A stretch of 64,000 bases of DNA from Isochrysis galbana (Eukaryota; Haptophyta; Isochrysidales; Isochrysidaceae): the NCBI GenBank assembly GCA_018136815.1, contig CM030945.1, positions 161,811 to 225,810 on the forward strand. Reading direction: 5' to 3'. The notes under the pieces are model-generated. The model saw nothing but the letters and a program-made list of their open reading frames with translations, ran no database searches and was not told the DNA's origin. Made by a program: the position numbers and the translations under genes. Positions within the stretch are counted from its first letter, which is position 1. Each line of letters begins with the position of its first letter. Below are positions 17,947 through 27,183 of this stretch, piece by piece.

Positions 17947-19062
17947 TCGTGCTCGCTCTCCGCTCTCTCCCTCCTCACTCCCCGCCCTCCCCCTCTTTCT
18001 CTACTCACGAACCACATTGCCATGAACGGCGATTGCACCGAGCGCAACGACAACGATCCCATCGCGCGCTTCGACGCAAGCAACGAGTGCGAGTCCTCGG
18101 TCGGTGCCCTCAGTCAGATTTAAATTTTTAACAAATTTTTATGTGTCGCGGCGCGGCAAAGGAACGGAACTAGCGCTAACTCAAGACAGGACTCCCTGCC
18201 GCGGTAAGCGCAAGCACCCTTCCCCTTTATGCCACCCAGCTCTTCACTAGCTGACTAGCAGCTTTCTACCTGCGCTAGCTGGAGCGCCCCTCCCTCCACA
18301 CTCAAACAACCCCCCACTCCAGGATCCTGTTCTGGTCTCGCGTCTCGCAGGCAAGGGGGCCTAATGGGAGGGAGAAGAGCAACTCCTCAGAGAGGAGCTG
18401 TGGGGAAGGAGATGTCTGAGTGGGGGCCCAAGGCAGGGCACTGAGTTGTAGGTTCTTGTGGCACAAAGGAGTGAGGTGAAAACGAGAAGTGAGTCAACAT
18501 GGAAAACAGAGGCTTAGGGTGCTCTCCGTAGGAGATTGATGGTTGTGAAGTGCCCTCCCATGTTGGGTGCACTGATGGTAGAGGTTTCCACAATGGGGAG
18601 GGCAGCTGAGCTGCCCTCCCACATGAGGTGCTCTTGGGGTGGAAGGGTTTCCCACTGTTGGAGGGGGTCTCCAAGACCCCCTGCATGCTACGCAGAGCCA
18701 TGGTGGCAACCTGTTCGGTGCCAGTGCTCGCCATACCGCGCGCTTGCGCGGGTGTGGTTTGGATGGGCTGGATGGGCTTTGAGAGGGCTTTCTGACGAGC
18801 CGCCTCGGGCGGCATGGGGCGTCCCAGGTGGGGCGCGGTGGCGAAGGTCGCCTGGGGCTCGGGAGCGGTCGCGGCACGCGCTCCATAGGTCAAACTATAA
18901 CAATAGTTTGACGGTGCCCTCAGTCAGAGCTCGACGACTACGCCGACGACTACGCTGATGACTTTAAGGTGGGCGACAAGATCGTGCACACACACTTGGG
19001 CTCAGGCGTCGTCATCGCCCTCGGCGCCGGGACCCTTTTCGGCGAGCACACTCTGCATTGAG
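17947..19062 (+). pseudogene. Interrupted transposon gene, N-terminal part (hAT-associated type)
   Basis: Bases up to 18118 and from 18929 form one frame once the inserted retroposon and one copy of the 17-bp repeat are removed. The region encodes an acidic leader and a KVGDKIVHTHLGSGVVIALG segment, then stops at 19062. A related segment (KVGVRVVYDTLGQCVITAMG) sits directly upstream of the hAT relic at 39486-39890. I infer the N-terminal part of a hAT-like transposase gene; the rest is missing here. Confidence 0.4.
18119..18911 (-). mobile_element. Retroposon with 5' hairpin, 17-bp target duplication
   Basis: 793 bp flanked by CGGTGCCCTCAGTCAGA at 18102-18118 and 18912-18928. In element sense it opens with a perfect hairpin TCAAACTAT-TGTT-ATAGTTTGA, then CCTATGGAGCGCGTG and a Pro/Arg-rich frame (MERVPRPLPSPRRPSPPRP), and ends AT-rich. 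The start matches the LINE copies at 22137 and 24908. No RT is encoded. Confidence 0.85.
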
Positions 19063-19149
19063 CATTGATTGCACAGCCCCTGAAAAAGCGCGCCGTAGAT
19101 GTTAAAATTGACAATAGGTCATCATATGTGAATATTGTTGTATAATATT

Positions 19150-19458
19150 TGATGGCTCCATTCGATTGATGTCCCATAATTGACGGAACGACACCTTGTG
19201 TTTGGTGCCATGCTGTGCGGCTGTTGTATGTTTTATGATGCCTATGCCGGGTGTGGCCGTTTGGGCTCGTTGCGGGCCGTGGCTCGCAGGCGCCTGGGTG
19301 GCGGAGGCCCCCTTCGCGAGGGCGCTTTGGTGGCGCAGTGTCGGCCTGGCGCGGCGGGGGGGAAGGCAGGAGAGGATGGAAGCGGCGCGCGTTCCATGCT
19401 CCATGAGTGAGCGCCCTTATCCCTTATCGTTGTAATCTTCAACGATAGTTGAAGGAAC
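19150..19458 (-). mobile_element. Retroposon fragment with 5' hairpin
   Basis: In minus sense it begins with a hairpin (CAACTATCGTTG...CAACGATAAGG) followed by ATGGAGCATGGAACG and a short basic frame (19404-19102, about 100 codons). It belongs with the hairpin-plus-ATG elements at 18911, 22137 and 24908. The 3' border and target duplication were not resolved. The surrounding 19063-19150 and 19459-19621 hold no gene. Confidence 0.5.
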
Positions 19459-19621
19459 GAGGGGGGGGGGGCAGGGAGGGGAGTGAGCGATGGGCAAGGG
19501 CGTCGGCGACGGTCTCCCGGTCGAGAGGAGTGTATCAGTAGCGGTAGCCGTCGCTATTCAAGAAGTTGTATTGAATGCCTTTCTCACTCCACTCCCACTC
19601 CGGCCCACCACAGCTGCGTGC

Positions 19622-20285
19622 CTAAGAGGAGGCTTCTCCCGCTCCTTCCGCGGCGACAACGTTGCGTTCCCGAATCCATTTAGGAGAGTACTCGACAGGG
19701 ATTGCGTCCAATTTGGCGGCAAGAACAAGATCTGGGAGTGTGAGACCACCGACGGCGTGCGTGCTCAACACAACCCGCACATTGCGATAGCCCGTCAAAT
19801 GTAGATCAGGATGATGACCTTCCGCCTCAGCAATCTCGCTCGCAGCATTGAAGAATGACATCTGCGAGACCAAGGGTTCGAAATTAACGAGGGGCTCTTA
19901 GCACATTACTCGGGACAATATTAGACAATGCATGCTGCAGCACCCATGCATGGACGCAGAGCACGTCAAGCAAAGGAAGCCATCGAGTGGCGAAGGGCGC
20001 TCTCGACGCTGCTGCTACGAGGATTGCGAGAAGGGATTTGCGGTCGCGCACGGCTGCTCCCCAGTTCTTGGCGACAAATTCCTTGGAGATGAGCTTGGCA
20101 TCGGCGGAGAGCTTCCAATCAGGAAGCGCAGGCATCCTTGCAACCACCGCTTCAAGCGGCAGAAGCGGGGTCTGCTTGCCGCAGCAGCCACCGATCTTGC
20201 ACGCGAGCAGCTCCTCAGCCGTAGACGCCTGCCCCACCGTGTGCGCGATCTGCGAGCTCGCAGCGGGCGGGAGGGCGGCGCTCAT
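19622..20285 (-). CDS. PCBD: Pterin-4a-carbinolamine dehydratase (4a-hydroxytetrahydrobiopterin dehydratase)
   Basis: Exons 20285-20052 and 19861-19622; the intron GCC|GTGCGC to TCGCAG|ATG joins in phase 0; 157 aa. The enzyme dehydrates 4a-hydroxytetrahydrobiopterin so the pterin cofactor of aromatic amino acid hydroxylases can be recycled. Visible signatures: LPDWKLSADAKLISKEFVAK near residue 50, then across the splice GAAMSFFNAASEIAEAEGHH, the catalytic HHPD at 94-97 and LSTHAVGGLTLPDLVLAAKL near 112. The family is about 100 residues, so there is an N-terminal extension of roughly 45 including a CKIGGCCGKQ motif. The upstream frame continues through a microsatellite (20385-20510) and could add a targeting leader, so the start is uncertain. 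Confidence 0.88.
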
Positions 20286-20382
20286 CGCGCGGGCGCGGCT
20301 GGCCAGTCTGGCCAGCACGAGCAGTGTCGATGCTCGCGCCCTCGTCGCTCCGAATTCACGCCGCCTGGACGGCAGGGGTGAG

Positions 20383-20515
20383 AGTGGGGGTAGGAAGAGG
20401 GGTAGGGAGAGGGGTAGGGAGAGGGGTAGGGAGGGAGGGAGGGGGAGGGAGAGGGAGAGGGAGAGGGAGAGGGAGAGGGAGGGGGAGAGGGAGGGGGAGA
20501 GGGAAAGAAAGGACG
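20383..20515. repeat. GGGTAGGGAGA / GAGGGA microsatellite
   Basis: Purine-rich tandem repeat with units of 6-11 bp, just upstream of the PCBD start on the minus strand. Confidence 0.8.
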
Positions 20516-20845
20516 CCGCACGCCAGAAGCGGAGCGGCGATGCCAAGCCTCTGTTGCTTTCCGGGACACGAGTCTGGGTCTCTCGGGGGCTCACCACCAA
20601 CTCGCAAGTTTCATGGAGTGAGACGACGCGTTGTGAATTGTGGCTGTGTACGTTCATTTAGAATTGTAGTCGATGGCGAGCCCCCTCCCACCACCGCTAC
20701 CATGTCTGGGTGGGTGGCTCGCGTCCTCGCAGACCACGGCATCGTTGCCCCCCCCGGATTCGCTCCGTTCCGACGATTCTTCGGCCGCCGAAGCCATTAA
20801 AAGGTCCCACGAGCTAGAGGCGATTGGCTTGGCGGCTGAGGCGGC

Positions 20846-21280
20846 TTGCCTTCATTTGGTCTCGGGCACCTCGTCAGCAAGAAGCAAAAAAAGCGAAGGC
20901 GTACGGACTCCACACCCAATGGACGGACCACCAAGAAGGTTGCCATCGCGGCCGATGACTTCGGGTTGCCTCCTCTCCGCGCCGTGCCGGTGACCCAGGA
21001 ACTTGATGCACCTGAACCGGCAAGGACGGACCTTGATGCACCCGACGAACCGACACATGGGCGAAGAGCCCGTCGACGGAAAGACGACCCGACCCTCGTG
21101 AGCGAGAAGGCCGGTATCTTCCGGGACTCCGAGCGCGACGTGATGCACCCGGGTGTGCACAAGGTGATCCACAAGTTCTGGGAGAGGTTCCAGTGTGCTC
21201 ACCCCGACGCGGATCGGCGCGCCCGTGCTTGCGCACGTAGTCGCCGATGGTGTCGGCGCCCTCCTGGAGGCACTGCGTGA
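20846..21280 (+). CDS. Unknown ORF at the left end of island 1
   Basis: The open frame overlaps the left-end motif. The believable part starts at HLVSKKQKKRRRTDSTPNG, a nuclear-localisation-like basic run, and continues with RTTKKVAIAADDFGLPPLR and VMHPGVHKVIHKFWERFQ up to about 21190. The last 30 codons look out of frame, because the opposite strand (21302 downward) reads VFTQCLQEGADTIGDYVRKH, which also looks like real protein. No family recognised. This may be two convergent gene ends or the edge of a deletion. Confidence 0.3.
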   Translation: MPSFGLGHLVSKKQKKRRRTDSTPNGRTTKKVAIAADDFGLPPLRAVPVTQELDAPEPARTDLDAPDEPTHGRRARRRKDDPTLVSEKAGIFRDSERDVMHPGVHKVIHKFWERFQCAHPDADRRARACARSRRWCRRPPGGTA

Positions 21281-21403
21281 AGACGAGGCCGCGCGCGCGC
21301 ACCGCGAAGAGCTGCCCGGTAGCGCCCCACTGCGCGTGCGCGCTTCCCCCCCCCTCCCACCGCTCGCGCGAGGGTCAATCTGACAGAATGCGCGCGGCGG
21401 CGC

Positions 21404-21545
21404 GCGCGCTTTCTTCTCTCGCCCCGCGCGCGCTTTCTTCTCTCGCCCCGCGCGCGCTTTCTTCTCTCGCCCCGCGCGCGCTTCTTCCTTTCCACCGCGC
21501 GGACTCTTCCTTTCCACCGCGCGGACTCTTCCTTTCCACCGCCCC
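21404..21545. repeat. Two short minisatellites (25-bp and 22-bp units)
   Basis: About three copies of gcgcgctttcttctctcgcc-type units, followed by three copies of cttcctttccaccgcgcgga-type units. Confidence 0.8.
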
Positions 21546-22136
21546 TCACGCGGAAAGTTGTCAGATTAGCCCTCCCCCCCCAAGCTATGGGTTTTTTTAA
21601 TGGACGAAATCTGACACCTTTCCGCGTGAGGGGGTAGGGGGGGAAACCAACAACTTTCTGGAGGCGGTGCACGACTTGGCGGGGTAGGCTGCTCGGCCGA
21701 CGTGCATTCCCCAGAAAGTTGTTGTTTTCCCCCCCTACCCCCTCACGCGGAAAGTTGTCAGATTAGCCCTCCCCCCCAAGCTATGGGTTTTTTTAATGGA
21801 TGAAATCTGACACCTTTCCGCGTGAGGGGGTAGGGGGGGAAACCAACAACTTTCTGGAGGCGGTGCACGACTTGGCGGGGTAGGCTGCTCGGCCGGCGTG
21901 CCTTCCCCAGAAAGTTGTTGTTTTCCCCCCCTACCCCCTCACGCGGAAAGTTGTCAGATTAGCCCTCCCCCCCCCAAGCTATGGGTTTTTTTAATGGACG
22001 AAATCTGACACCTTTCCGCGTGAGGGGGTAGGGGGGGAAACCAACAACTTTCTGGAGGCGGTGCACGACTTGGCGGGGTAGGCTGCTCGGCCGACGTGCA
22101 TTCCCCAGAAAGTTGTTGTTTTCCCCCCCTACCCCC
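21540..22136. repeat. Palindromic satellite, left half of the array (about 197-bp unit, three units)
   Basis: CACGCGGAAAG starts at 21547, 21744 and 21940, giving a period of 196-197. Each unit contains two inverted repeats: CTACCCCCTCACGCGGAAAG paired with its complement about 80 bp later, and CCAACAACTTTCTGG paired with CCAGAAAGTTGTTG. The array resumes after the LINE copy at 24409. Confidence 0.9.
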
Positions 22137-22159
22137 AACTAACTTTATAGTTGGTCGCC

Positions 22160-22960
22160 ATGGAGCGCGCCGCCGCTCCCCACCTCTCCTTCGGGCCCCC
22201 CGCCGCGGGCGCCCCCCCAGTACCCATGGAGCTGTCGCTGGCGAAGCGACCGCGTCCGCCCGCAGAGGCCGAGCAGGTGAGCGCGACCCCGGTCGCGCCG
22301 CACGGCCCGTGGCCCCGGCCACACCCAACAAGGCAGCCATGCTGGCTCACCCCATGGTGGGCCACAGGCTGTAGAGCACAAAGAGCCAGCACCAAACAAG
22401 AAGAGCCACACATCCACTGGGCATGCCTTATGGCAGAGGCCTCTCCCACCCCGGGGACGGCCGCGCTGCCTCGGCAGCGCGACCCGAGACCGGGTGGCCC
22501 TTATGGGCACAACACCAGCAGCAGGATCAACATGAATCAGAAGACAGACCCAGCAGCACAACAACTCACAACCTCACCCATGAACACGAACCATGATGCG
22601 CCCTTGGACGCATGCCATCTCTCCCTGCCAATCACACCATCGGACCAAGCCACAGCCTCACCAACCCCGCTCGTCCCTGCCGCTCAGGAGCCACTCTCAG
22701 ACGGAGAGCAAGGCAACTTCGAGTCAGACGCCAACTTCGAGCTATCCTTCCACCAAGAGGGGGACTACACCTTCTTGGACGCCACCGTCTACGCTGCGAT
22801 TGTAGAGCTCCTTCTGGAGCTCGAAGGAGTAGACCCGGAGCCGGACTTTTGGGCCCGCTCCATCCGCGGGCCATGGCACATAGCCGTGAACGAGGACTGC
22901 GTACAACAATTCAAGGAGCGCTACGGCGACATCACTACGCTTCGCATCAATCAGGGATGA
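22160..22960 (+). CDS. LINE ORF1 protein
   Basis: 266 codons from the ATG that follows the 5' hairpin. A Pro/Arg-rich N-terminus (MERAAAPHLSFGPP) leads into a conserved acidic domain: NFELSFHQEGDYTFLDATVY, AAIVELLLELEGVDPEPDFW, GPWHIAVNEDCVQQFKERYG. The same domain is in the minus-strand copy at 25316-26114, where ORF1 continues about 100 residues further (a KRGSSSRKSLYNALQDVAAH stretch and KAVEKVGLTFLKGNRERMK). Here it is cut at TTLRI by the deletion joining it to ORF2. ORF1 proteins of LINEs bind element RNA. I do not recognise this domain as one of the described ORF1 types. Confidence 0.7.
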   Translation: MERAAAPHLSFGPPAAGAPPVPMELSLAKRPRPPAEAEQVSATPVAPHGPWPRPHPTRQPCWLTPWWATGCRAQRASTKQEEPHIHWACLMAEASPTPGTAALPRQRDPRPGGPYGHNTSSRINMNQKTDPAAQQLTTSPMNTNHDAPLDACHLSLPITPSDQATASPTPLVPAAQEPLSDGEQGNFESDANFELSFHQEGDYTFLDATVYAAIVELLLELEGVDPEPDFWARSIRGPWHIAVNEDCVQQFKERYGDITTLRINQG

Positions 22961-24068
22961 AGTCGTAAGCTACGCGACACGGCTGTTGGAGCGAGCGAAA
23001 GAGCGCCCCCCCCCCAAAAACACTAAAGGAGAAGAGCCGCACGTAGATAGCACCCAGACGCAAGAACCAAGGGACACGACACTGCCCAGTGAAATTAAAG
23101 TCTCGGAAGACGAAAAATTTATCAGTAAATTTAACAACATCTGGATACACACCGACACCGACTACCTAGGAGAGGTAGCCGGCACCGGGGAAGTAGTGGA
23201 AGCCGAGGAAACCCAATATTACCACCCACCAGCAAAATGGGAAGGCGGGTATAAAGGCCCGAGATTCATGGAATACCCGCTGGCGGACGAATATGCCATA
23301 CGCAAAGGAAGGGTCGCTCTTGACGCAATCACCGTCTCCGACATCGCCAAAGAAGTGATTAAAACAAACCGAAAACACGCCCCGCAAGCGGCGAAGACCG
23401 CGTGGGAGAATAGACTGAACATCACGAAAGACGAATGGAAACATATAGCTCGACTCTACACAATGCCGCTACTAAAGCACACGGATAAACATCTACACTT
23501 CAAACATATTACCCACCGAAGGATCGGCACTAGAAACAGATTCCCGGATAGCCTGACAAACAAATGCAGACTATGCCACGTCCACCAAGAAAGATCGTGT
23601 CATCTAGCATGGTGCCCTGCGATTAAAACAATATTCGAAACTATAGACGCTCTTGCAAGGCATACGCCTCCTCCCAAAAGATCGCGTGTACAGATAGCGA
23701 AGGACAGACTCTTTGCATACCCCGGTACGACCACCCCCGACAGCCTTAAAGCGCTCTATATAATTGCATGGAAATACATTATAAAAGACTTCTATAGAGT
23801 AGACTACGAGGCATACAGTTTCCATTACATACCAGTCCTTGAATCCACGCTAACGAGGTTTGCCACCCTGGTACGAGGCAATACCGTGTCGGACCCCCGA
23901 AACTCCATGCGAACATATAAGGCCGCTCAGGGGAGAAAACCTAAGATCAAAAAAACGACGGAACTCAGCACCCCCATGTTTATCGAAGACAAGAAAGGCA
24001 GGCTACAACTCAGTAAGGAATTCGGCCTCGTAGCGAAAGCTCTCGGATTAGACGAGAGACTCGCATAA
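22955..24068 (+). pseudogene. LINE ORF2, C-terminal part only
   Basis: The frame continues from the deletion junction without its own ATG (the apparent start at 22986 is TTG). It contains FNNIWIHTDTDYLGEVAGTG, YPLADEYAIRKGRVALDAIT, KHIARLYTMPLLKHTDKHLH, a zf-RVT-like cysteine/histidine cluster (NKCRLC, then SCHLAWC) and the terminal FGLVAKALGLDERLA. In plant-type LINEs this zinc finger follows the polymerase and may contact RNA. Polymerase and endonuclease are absent. This is the best-preserved ORF2 tail in the window and serves as the reference for the copies at 15533 and 37700. Confidence 0.8.
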
Positions 24069-24408
24069 CGCGACGCGTCACCACGCTCTGACAGATAATT
24101 CGGATGGGCGGTTAGCCACAACTCGAAAGCACTGAGTGATCGCCCGCGTGCATTCGTATAACGACACCCTGCAACACTTTCTGTATAGACAGGTCACTCA
24201 ACGGAACAGGAGGAAGGAGAGAACTTGCTGTTGGGGATAGGTGCACCCCGCTTGGCTCGAACCCCCCGCACGACCCGGGCCCCTAAGTAGAGCACGAGGG
24301 GAGTTGCCGCAAGGCAGGGAGTGGGGGAGTGGGAAGAGAAAGGGCGTGGCTTCGAGAGCGTCTTCCAGTGCCACGAGTGAGGCGAGAATATTAAAATGTT
24401 TTTTTTTT

Positions 24409-24907
24409 CCCTACCCCCTCACGCGGAAAGTTGTCAGATTAGCCCTCCCCCCCCAAGCTATGGTTTTTTTTAATGGACGAAATCTGACACCTTTCCGCGT
24501 GAGGGGGTAGGGGGGGAAACCAACAACTTTCTGGAGGCGGTGCACGACTTGGCGGGGTAGGCTGCTCGGCCGGCGTGCCTTCCCCAGAAAGTTGTTGTTT
24601 TCCCCCCCTACCCCCTCACGCGGAAAGTTGTCAGATTAGCCCTCCCCCCCAAGCTATGGGTTTTTTTTTAATGGACGAAATCTGACACCTTTCCGCGTGA
24701 GGGGGTAGGGGGGGAAACCAACAACTTTCTGGAGGCGGTGCACGACTTGGCGGGGTAGGCTGCTCGGCCGGCGTGCCTTCCCCAGAAAGTTGTTGTTTTC
24801 CCCCCCTACCCCCTCACGCGGAAAGTTGTCAGATTAGCCCTCCCCCCCCCAAGCTATGGGTTTTTTTTGATGGACGAAATCTGACACCTTTCCGCGTGAG
24901 GGGGTAG
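24409..24907. repeat. Palindromic satellite, right half of the array
   Basis: CACGCGGAAAG at 24420, 24617 and 24815 (period 197-198), same unit as 21540-22136. The last unit stops after its first palindrome, where another hairpin-led retroposon begins at 24908. Confidence 0.9.
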
Positions 24908-25315
24908 AAAACTATTGTTATAGTTTTAGCGATGGAGCGCGCGCCGACCGCTCCCCTCTCCCAGCCCCCCGCCGCCACGACGCCCCAACGGGGCCGCCCC
25001 AAACCGCCGGAGCCAAAGCGCTCGCAGGCCTCTGCCCCACCAGACACCGACGTCGACATGGCTCCGCCACCCTCGCCTCCTCACCAGCCCCAGAAGCAGG
25101 GAACAGGCCGTGCCCTGTTCCCTGCAGAGCAACAGAGCCAGCAACTGGCTCAGCCGCCCAGCTCCACCGTCTCGCCACCCAATCAAGGACTCCCCATGGT
25201 GGGTGGCAGCATTGCTGCCACCCCCATGGCGGTAACTCCTACCAGCAGTGCACCCCTCGGGGGCGGGCACTTGACACAACAATCAATCCTTGGAGCTTTT
25301 GCTCCCGCCAGCGGG
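24908..25315 (+). mobile_element. Retroposon 5' fragment with perfect terminal hairpin
   Basis: Begins AAAACTAT-TGTT-ATAGTTTT, then AGCGATGGAGCGCGC and a Pro-rich frame (MERAPTAPLSQPPA, 24932 on). It breaks at about 25315, where the sequence continues as LINE ORF1 in the opposite orientation. The same start occurs at 18911 (minus) and 22137 (plus). Confidence 0.7.
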
Positions 25316-26124
25316 TGGAGTAGGCCGCCTTGGACACAAATGTGCCCGAGCCACCTTCCAGTTTCATACGCTCTCGGTTGCCCTTAAGAAAGGTGAGGCC
25401 TACTTTCTCGACCGCCTTAATGAGGTTGCTCAGTGTGATTTGTTTTGCTTGCGCTAAGCCGTCGGCTTCGACGACCAAGTGGGCTGCAACATCTTGAAGA
25501 GCATTATATAGTGATTTGCGCGAGGATGAGCCTCTTTTGTTGAACTTTTCCTCTATCGAGTCGACCTTGATTCGGACTTTGATGTCTGTCTGAAGCACGC
25601 GGAGGGTGGTAAGTTCGCCATATCGCTCTTGGAATTGTTGCGCACAGTCTTCGTTGACTGCTATGTGCCAGGGGCCTTTAATCGACCGGGCCCAGAAGTC
25701 CGGTTCAGGATCGACTCCTTCGAGCTCTAAGAGGAGCTCGACTATGGCGGCGTACACCGACGCGTCTTGGAATGTGTAGTCGCCCTCCTGATGGAAGGAA
25801 AGTTCGTAGTTTGCATCTGTGTCTACGCTTTCTTGTTCATCTTCTGATTGGGGTTCCTGTGCGGGGCATGGCGAGTCGGGTGTAAGTGTGTAGTTCGTCG
25901 GCTTGCGGATGCGTGGTGCGTTGGCGTGTGCGTGCTCCCGACCTTCCCCTAGGGGGGTCTCGTGTGTGCTGTCCTTGGTCTGGGGGAGTTGCTGTGGCTT
26001 GTTGTGGTGCGTATCTGTTGTAGTGTGAGATTTGTGCCCATAAGGGCCACCCGGTCTCGGGCCGCGCCGCCGAGGCGGCGCGGCCGTCACCAGGGTGAGT
26101 GAGGCCTCTGCCATGAGGCATGCA
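25316..26124 (-). mobile_element. 5'-truncated LINE copy containing ORF1
   Basis: Matches the 22137 copy from gcatgcct(c/t)atggcagag onward in minus sense. ORF1 (26114 downward) is longer here and includes the part deleted in the plus-strand copy. Its 5' edge (about 26124) lies directly against the AT-rich ORF at 26120, so this copy cut into island 1. The head-to-head join with 24908-25315 is unexplained. Confidence 0.7.
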
Positions 26125-26464
26125 CGACATCACGAACAATATCAAGGATGAATTCAGAACGTTCTTCGAACGCTGTAAATTCGCAATGGTGGAATTCAAG
26201 TTGCCCGACAACTGGCAAAATACTGTACTAACATTCACGTTGAATCCTAATGAAATGAAACTGCACCAAACAACAATAAGAAGAGGCAACTCATCAGATA
26301 ATCAAGACGAATATGCAGTCTTGATTGGGCAATTCACAGGTTTCGCACTCGGGTTGAAGAATAACGAGCTTAAATACACTCATACACGCAATCTCGTTGA
26401 CTTCAAATGGAATGGCCTAGTGATGACATTCACACCATCGACGATCTTCGCCGCTACCGCGTGA
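26120..26464 (+). CDS. Unknown ORF of island 1, truncated at its 5' side
   Basis: 114 codons in clearly AT-richer DNA than its surroundings. The product (HDITNNIKDEFRTFFERCKF, LPDNWQNTVLTFTLNPNE, LKYTHTRNLVDFKWNGLVMT) has the even mix of a globular beta-rich protein. The ATG at 26120 falls inside the LINE border, so the original start was probably upstream and was removed by the insertion. No family recognised. Base composition and compact packing with the next frames suggest a foreign (viral) origin, by inference. Confidence 0.45.
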   Translation: MHDITNNIKDEFRTFFERCKFAMVEFKLPDNWQNTVLTFTLNPNEMKLHQTTIRRGNSSDNQDEYAVLIGQFTGFALGLKNNELKYTHTRNLVDFKWNGLVMTFTPSTIFAATA

Positions 26465-26718
26465 CAAACGTTGAAACCCGTAACGAAACGCACAGACACG
26501 GAATACAAACACAAACACGATGTTACGAGGCCTTAAGGACGCGCGGCGTCTTCCTCCTAGCTCACGAGCGGCCAGGTGGCGGTGCGCCGCGCCAGGAGAG
26601 AGGGAGGCGGCGGCGGCCAAGCAGCCATCCGCGTCAAAAAATCAAGCGCCCCCCCCCCCGAAAAAAAATAAAAAGCACCCCAAAAACAAAAGGCGCTCCC
26701 GTGTGCGTGCGAGCCTAA
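26407..26718 (+). CDS. Unknown overlapping ORF with a Lys/Arg-rich tail
   Basis: 103 codons overlapping the end of the previous ORF by 58 bp in another frame. It starts MEWPSDDIHTIDDLRRYRV and ends with a basic Pro/Lys stretch (KIKRPPPRKKIKSTPKTKG). Such tails occur on many viral nucleic-acid-binding proteins, but no domain is recognisable. It could equally be a fortuitous frame. Confidence 0.25.
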   Translation: MEWPSDDIHTIDDLRRYRVTNVETRNETHRHGIQTQTRCYEALRTRGVFLLAHERPGGGAPRQERGRRRRPSSHPRQKIKRPPPRKKIKSTPKTKGAPVCVRA

Positions 26719-26727
26719 ATTGTAACA

Positions 26728-27183
26728 ATGGGGAACGCCCCCGGGCGCGTCGATAGGAATGGCTTTGGAACGGGAAAGTACGAGGTGAACCTCCAGGACC
26801 CCAAGCAGGCATCTGCGAGGATGGGGTGCAAAATGACTATCTTTTCCGAGCCCCACTCCAAAGGCGTGAGCTCGACCATACACGGCCCGTCGGTAGACGA
26901 CCCGCAAGCACAAGACAAGCGCCGTGAAGAAGTCGACCTGAAGGCGATCGGGTGGACGCACCCGGTGCGCTCGCTCCACGTCGAGTGCAGTGCGGACTCG
27001 GTGGAAACACCAACACAGCTGGCCCTCCGCTTCATCTTCGACAAAGTAATGCTGACCGCCTTGTTGGTCACGCTTGGGGTCGTCGCCGCGCTCGTGGCGG
27101 TGGTCGTCTTTGTCATCAGGACCGTGACCAAGCGATTATCCACAGCGAATGCAAACTCAGGAGACTCCCCCTCCCCCCCATGA
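26728..27183 (+). CDS. Membrane protein with N-myristoylation-type start
   Basis: 151 aa, intronless. It begins MGNAPGR, a Gly-2 context compatible with N-myristoylation, has a soluble region of about 105 residues, and then one membrane span (VMLTALLVTLGVVAALVAVV) with a basic RTVTKR flank and a short tail. No known family. The stop codon overlaps the next start as ATGA (27180-27183), an arrangement typical of viral or bacterial gene pairs and unusual in algal nuclear genes. The pairing with the next membrane protein suggests the two act together at a membrane or virion envelope; this is inference. Confidence 0.5.
   Translation: MGNAPGRVDRNGFGTGKYEVNLQDPKQASARMGCKMTIFSEPHSKGVSSTIHGPSVDDPQAQDKRREEVDLKAIGWTHPVRSLHVECSADSVETPTQLALRFIFDKVMLTALLVTLGVVAALVAVVVFVIRTVTKRLSTANANSGDSPSPP

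Larger units (their letters stand above)
22137..24408 (+). mobile_element. Internally deleted LINE copy with both ends, inserted in the satellite
   Basis: The 5' end is a hairpin AACTA-ACTTTA-TAGTT followed by GGTCGCCATGG. The 3' end is GAGAATATTAAAATG plus ten T (24399-24408). CCCTACCCCC occurs at both borders (22127-22136, 24409-24418), and the satellite phase continues across the gap (21940, then 24420). ORF1 is present; ORF2 keeps only its C-terminal region, with endonuclease and reverse transcriptase deleted at about 22955. The copy is therefore non-autonomous. Confidence 0.88.

Noticed and set aside
24908-26124. Classic twin-priming inversion of one LINE
   Set aside because: The order of the segments is wrong: the true 5' hairpin is at the outer edge and the 5'-truncated part is on the other side.
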